Assembly: GCF_947259555.1 (NCBI RefSeq)
Contig: NZ_CAMYMD010000066.1
Coordinates: 1-64,000, forward strand
DNA length: 64,000 bases
From: an uncultured Roseovarius sp.
GTDB taxonomy: Bacteria; Pseudomonadota; Alphaproteobacteria; Rhodobacterales; Rhodobacteraceae
Direction of reading: 5' to 3'
In this document: positions 62,301-64,000 of the stretch, one piece after another
How positions within the stretch are numbered: the stretch's first letter is position 1
How the letters are laid out: each line of letters starts with the position of its first letter
Made by a program: the position numbers and the translations under genes
The notes under the pieces: generated by a model
The model's input: the letters and a program-made list of their open reading frames with translations, nothing else
Databases searched by the model: none
Told to the model about the DNA's origin: nothing

Positions 62301-63638
62301 GAAGGAGACGTTCACCGAGGCGTCAGCGCCGCGCGCGGCATCGAGATTGGCGTCTGCGGTCAGGTTGCCAAGGTTGCTTTCCTCGGTGCGCACCGTCTCG
62401 CGGCGACCGTCGAGGAACACCTCGTGATTGCCGAAGGCGATGGCGTCGGCGGCGTCGACGATGGACTGAACCGCGTCGGTGAGATCCTCCACGATATCGG
62501 CCTTGACCGAGCCGTCGATCGCCTCAGCCAGAGTGGCGGCGCCGGTCACGTCGAGCACGCCCTGCTCATCGGTGGCAAAGGTGCCGGACACGTCGGCGTC
62601 AATCGTCTCGGTCATCAGGTTGCCGGCTTCGTCGAACTCCACCACGAGGCGGCCGAGATAGCTGTATTCGCCGTCGGTCGAGACGATGGCCACGTCATTG
62701 CCGCTGGCGTCGGTGGTGAGGAACGGATAGCCTTCGGCGGCCTCGTCGCCATCGCGCAGGCGGTCCTGATCGTCGGCCTGAAGGGTGTTTGAGCCGCCGG
62801 CGATGATGATGTCGACCCCGTCGAGCAGGCCCGCAAGCTCTTTTTCGAGCGCGATCTGCTGGAGATGCGAGGTCAGGATGATCTTGTTGGACCCGGCGTC
62901 GATCAGCGCGTCGATCTGCGGCTGGATCACTGCGGCGAGGGCCGCCATGTCATTGGTGCCGCCGGTGATCTCGTTGGTGCCGCCGGTGGAGGAGATGGTC
63001 TCGATGATCTGGGTTGTGGCGCCGACGACGCCGATAAGCTCGCCGTTTTCTTCGATGAGCGTTGCCGGAGCGATGGCCGGGCCGATGTTGCCTGTGGCGA
63101 GGTCTTCGAGCGACTCGTTAAATGCAGAGGATGCAAGGATCTCGTCGGTGAAAAGCCCGCCCAGATTGGCGTCGTCCGAGAAGTCGATATTGGCCGACAG
63201 ATACGGGAACAGCGCGCCGACCCAACCGACCGTGCCGTCGCCACCTTCGGCGTTGATGATGTCGGCGAATGCGGAGGTGCCGGGATCAAATTCGTGGTTG
63301 CCCACGGCGGAGGCGTCAAAGCCCAGAACATTCATGATGGTGACATCGACACGGCCACCACCGCGCCCGAGATCAAGCACGGTGTCGCCCAGATCGAGGC
63401 CAAGGATTTCGGTGAAGTACCGCTCGTATGCCGCGGTGAGCGTGCCGCCCATCGAAAAATCCGCAGCCGTCGAAAAGAACGGACCGGGGATATAGTTGTC
63501 ACCTGCCGAGAGCAGAATCGAATTCTCTTGAGTCTCTTCGAGAGAATCAACGATCGCGGCGAAGTTCGGCGCATTGTCGAGGGCCGCGACGCCCCCTTCC
63601 AGATCGTTCGCATGCAGCAGCTGAAGCGTATAGGCCAT
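59367..63638 (-). CDS. RTX protein: nucleotidase-like metallophosphatase + choice-of-anchor I
   Basis: This 1423-residue protein has three parts. Residues about 1-620 resemble 5'-nucleotidase: H9 and D12 (LLHANDLEGG), D47 (SAGDNY), N114-H115-E116 (GNHEFDPG) and a nucleotidase C-terminal domain (NLGNLTADANLDAARG). The expected final GHxH is replaced by GGSNT. A choice-of-anchor I/beta-propeller region (VSVDAGRAYVTNGAQN) follows. Residues about 1182-1352 hold some 19 RTX nonapeptides of GGxGxDxxx type, then a tail ending in QFLFG. No signal peptide is seen, which fits type I secretion. Calcium binding is expected. ATG 63638 with AGGTGG is preferred over the GTG at 63650. Confidence 0.87.
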   Translation of the reverse strand: MAYTLQLLHANDLEGGVAALDNAPNFAAIVDSLEETQENSILLSAGDNYIPGPFFSTAADFSMGGTLTAAYERYFTEILGLDLGDTVLDLGRGGGRVDVTIMNVLGFDASAVGNHEFDPGTSAFADIINAEGGDGTVGWVGALFPYLSANIDFSDDANLGGLFTDEILASSAFNESLEDLATGNIGPAIAPATLIEENGELIGVVGATTQIIETISSTGGTNEITGGTNDMAALAAVIQPQIDALIDAGSNKIILTSHLQQIALEKELAGLLDGVDIIIAGGSNTLQADDQDRLRDGDEAAEGYPFLTTDASGNDVAIVSTDGEYSYLGRLVVEFDEAGNLMTETIDADVSGTFATDEQGVLDVTGAATLAEAIDGSVKADIVEDLTDAVQSIVDAADAIAFGNHEVFLDGRRETVRTEESNLGNLTADANLDAARGADASVNVSFKNGGGIRAEIGSATNEGTDEGDGILSQLDLQNSLRFDNGLVTASVSKEGFLMLLEHGVADTDTEAGNTPGRFFQIGGFRVAFDEAGTAQELVTDENGDYVVDPATDMPDVAVAGDRIKTVALIDPETGDDIVIFRDGAFTADAPDTINMVTLDFLLLNNGDGYPFQELVSNVQFLTPDGGITSDAEADRLGEQKALGDFMTENFPDEDNAFAMAETDVTNDLRIVQLARNGDTDRILLDENDPTLGVSIAAELLSGETELFTGGSEVVSVDAGRAYVTNGAQNRIDVFDAANGDKLFEFDLGQVEGFDGVQSVAAKNGLVAAAISVTPEDANGVIAIFDLEGTLLNTVEVGNLPDMVTFTPDGSKILVANEGEPLDETDPLGAVSIIDLSGGADEATAVTLDFTAFDGQEDALREAGVLLEPGKSVSEDLEPEYITVLPGGETAWVALQEANAYAVVDLTSNEVTDIRSFGLVDRSLPGNEIDASNRDNAINLQNYDNLFGMRQPDAITSVEIDGETYVLTANEGDARDDTEARVKDLDLDPTAFPNAEILQLDENLGRLNVRTDLGDTDGDGDYDQLFHYGSRSFTVYNTAGEIVFDSGSQFAQLIAEIRPELFNQDEGDVDDRSDDKGVEPEAVTVGLVEGTPYVFVGLERDNGIMIFDLSDPANPVFDHYIDSEANGNISPETIAFIPAEQSATGFAQIAVAYEGDGNTVIYDLDNLGVDNSATGRTDGDDTLAGLDGDDILGAGPGNDLVNGGAGNDSLGGGFGDDVVRGGLGDDTIGGGLGDDEVDGGEGNDFVNGGFGDDQVLGGNGNDTIGGGQGVDTVEGGDGDDLMGGGAGTDLVDGGAGNDSLGGGEGDDTVLGGDGDDFLAGGGRDDLLEGGDGADTLNGGDGDDTMTGGEGEDTFVFNTLQTGDVDLITDFDATAETVLLRSVDSFDQLAIADGDAGAEVSVEGHTLVFASVLADELTADQFLFG
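59583..60095 (-). repeat. RTX nonapeptide coding repeats
   Basis: About 19 successive 27-nt units encode GGxGxDxxx motifs, for example VNGGAGNDS, LGGGFGDDV and VRGGLGDDT. They occupy residues about 1182-1352 of the RTX protein and form the calcium-binding beta-roll. The low-complexity repeats also create long spurious frames on the opposite strand. Confidence 0.9.
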
Positions 63639-63769
63639 CGGATATTCCACCTGAATTTAGGAAAGTTACCGGGCCGCGATAGAGGGGCAATGTGACGCTG
63701 GATTAAGGGATTTGTAACGACTACGTAACGCCGAGGCGCCCAAAGCCAGGTTGAGCGGTCGATACTCGG

Positions 63770-64000
63770 TTATCCGCCGAGATCCTCAAGGAGCCGCCCG
63801 TACATGTCTTCGGCGTGCCGGATGCGGCCTGAGCCAAGCGCCCGGGTCTCGACCCTGATGAGGGCCTCGATGCCGATGAAAAACGGCAGCCAGAGCCGTC
63901 TTTCGGTTTCTGACAGGCCAAACACATCCGTGAAAATCTCGATGCCCGCCGCATCGACGCCAAGACGCCGCTGGCCGGACAGGATCATCCCGCGCCGTCC
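63770..64000 (-). CDS. Unidentified protein, cut by window edge
   Basis: The minus-strand frame is open from the window edge to a TAA at 63772-63770. The visible 76 residues include GIEIFTDVFGLSETERRLWLPF and IRVETRALGSGRIRHAEDMYG. They appear to be the C-terminal end of a protein whose start is outside. An internal ATG at 63988 could begin a small protein but has no good ribosome site. I do not recognise the family. Confidence 0.5.
   Translation of the reverse strand, partial: GRRGMILSGQRRLGVDAAGIEIFTDVFGLSETERRLWLPFFIGIEALIRVETRALGSGRIRHAEDMYGRLLEDLGG

Overview
This window comes from a high-GC alphaproteobacterium, most probably a member of the Rhodobacteraceae (Roseobacter group). The evidence is the set of families present together: a form II (S-L-M order) carbon-monoxide-dehydrogenase-type molybdenum hydroxylase operon, a fused indolepyruvate ferredoxin oxidoreductase, a gene-transfer-agent (GTA) type endolysin and holin, alphaproteobacterial SOS boxes of the form GTTC-N7-GTTC, an infC gene that appears to start with ATA, and a large RTX protein. 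The assignment to a family is inference from gene content, not from a marker gene. No rRNA, tRNA, CRISPR array, prophage structural region, integrase or insertion sequence was seen.

Layout. 1-8070 (+): coxE (5' end cut off by the window), an inserted DUF4268 gene of lower GC, an XdhC/CoxI-type gene, a molybdopterin-binding-domain gene, then coxS, coxL, coxM. 8208-10366 (+): a two-gene catabolic unit, a PLP-dependent ammonia-lyase and an M24 hydrolase. 10584-15079: a LysR regulator diverging from the indolepyruvate oxidoreductase across a perfect 10+1+10 palindrome. 15161-23079 (+): acyltransferase, murI, argC, ccmE, a GTA-type endolysin/holin pair, ccmF, ccmH, and an enoyl-CoA hydratase. 23173-25955 (-): gltA and gltX. 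26036-28051 (+): comEC. 28045-28746 (-): lexA with an SOS box. 28938-37420 (+): cell-wall amidase, penicillin-binding protein 1A, prfB, tatABC, a DUF815 ATPase and a methyltransferase-like protein. 37518-40376 (+): uvrA with an SOS box. 40504-43122 (-): small secreted, membrane, J-domain and DUF4177 proteins and infC. 43339-44262 (+): an alanine/acid-repeat membrane-anchored protein. 44475-49933 (-): a sulfate assimilation operon (cysG, DUF2849, cysI, cysH, DUF934, fpr) diverging from an Lrp/AsnC regulator. 50544-55018 (-): tpiA, an IscA-type Fe-S protein, a secreted glycerophosphodiesterase, a DUF59 protein and a RimB-like/RimK fusion. 55086-59192 (+): tgt and lon. 59367-63638 (-): a 1423-residue RTX protein joining a nucleotidase-like metallophosphatase to a choice-of-anchor domain. 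The right edge cuts an unidentified gene.

How the genes work together. The cox block encodes a three-subunit Mo/FAD/2Fe-2S hydroxylase and accessory proteins that would insert and sulfurate its cofactor. The sulfur block makes siroheme (CysG), reduces adenylylated sulfate (CysH), reduces sulfite (CysI) and probably supplies electrons through Fpr. The ccm genes build c-type cytochromes. The endolysin/holin pair, ComEC and LexA fit a GTA release and uptake theme, but no GTA structural genes lie in this window.

Most of the window is ordinary chromosomal housekeeping. The features most worth a second look are the DUF4268 gene inside the cox operon, the LysR-box palindrome, the GTA lysis pair, a CtrA-like site in front of comEC, the ATA start of infC, the repeat-rich alanine protein, the RimB-RimK fusion and the RTX mosaic protein. 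I found no clear candidate for an entirely undescribed system.
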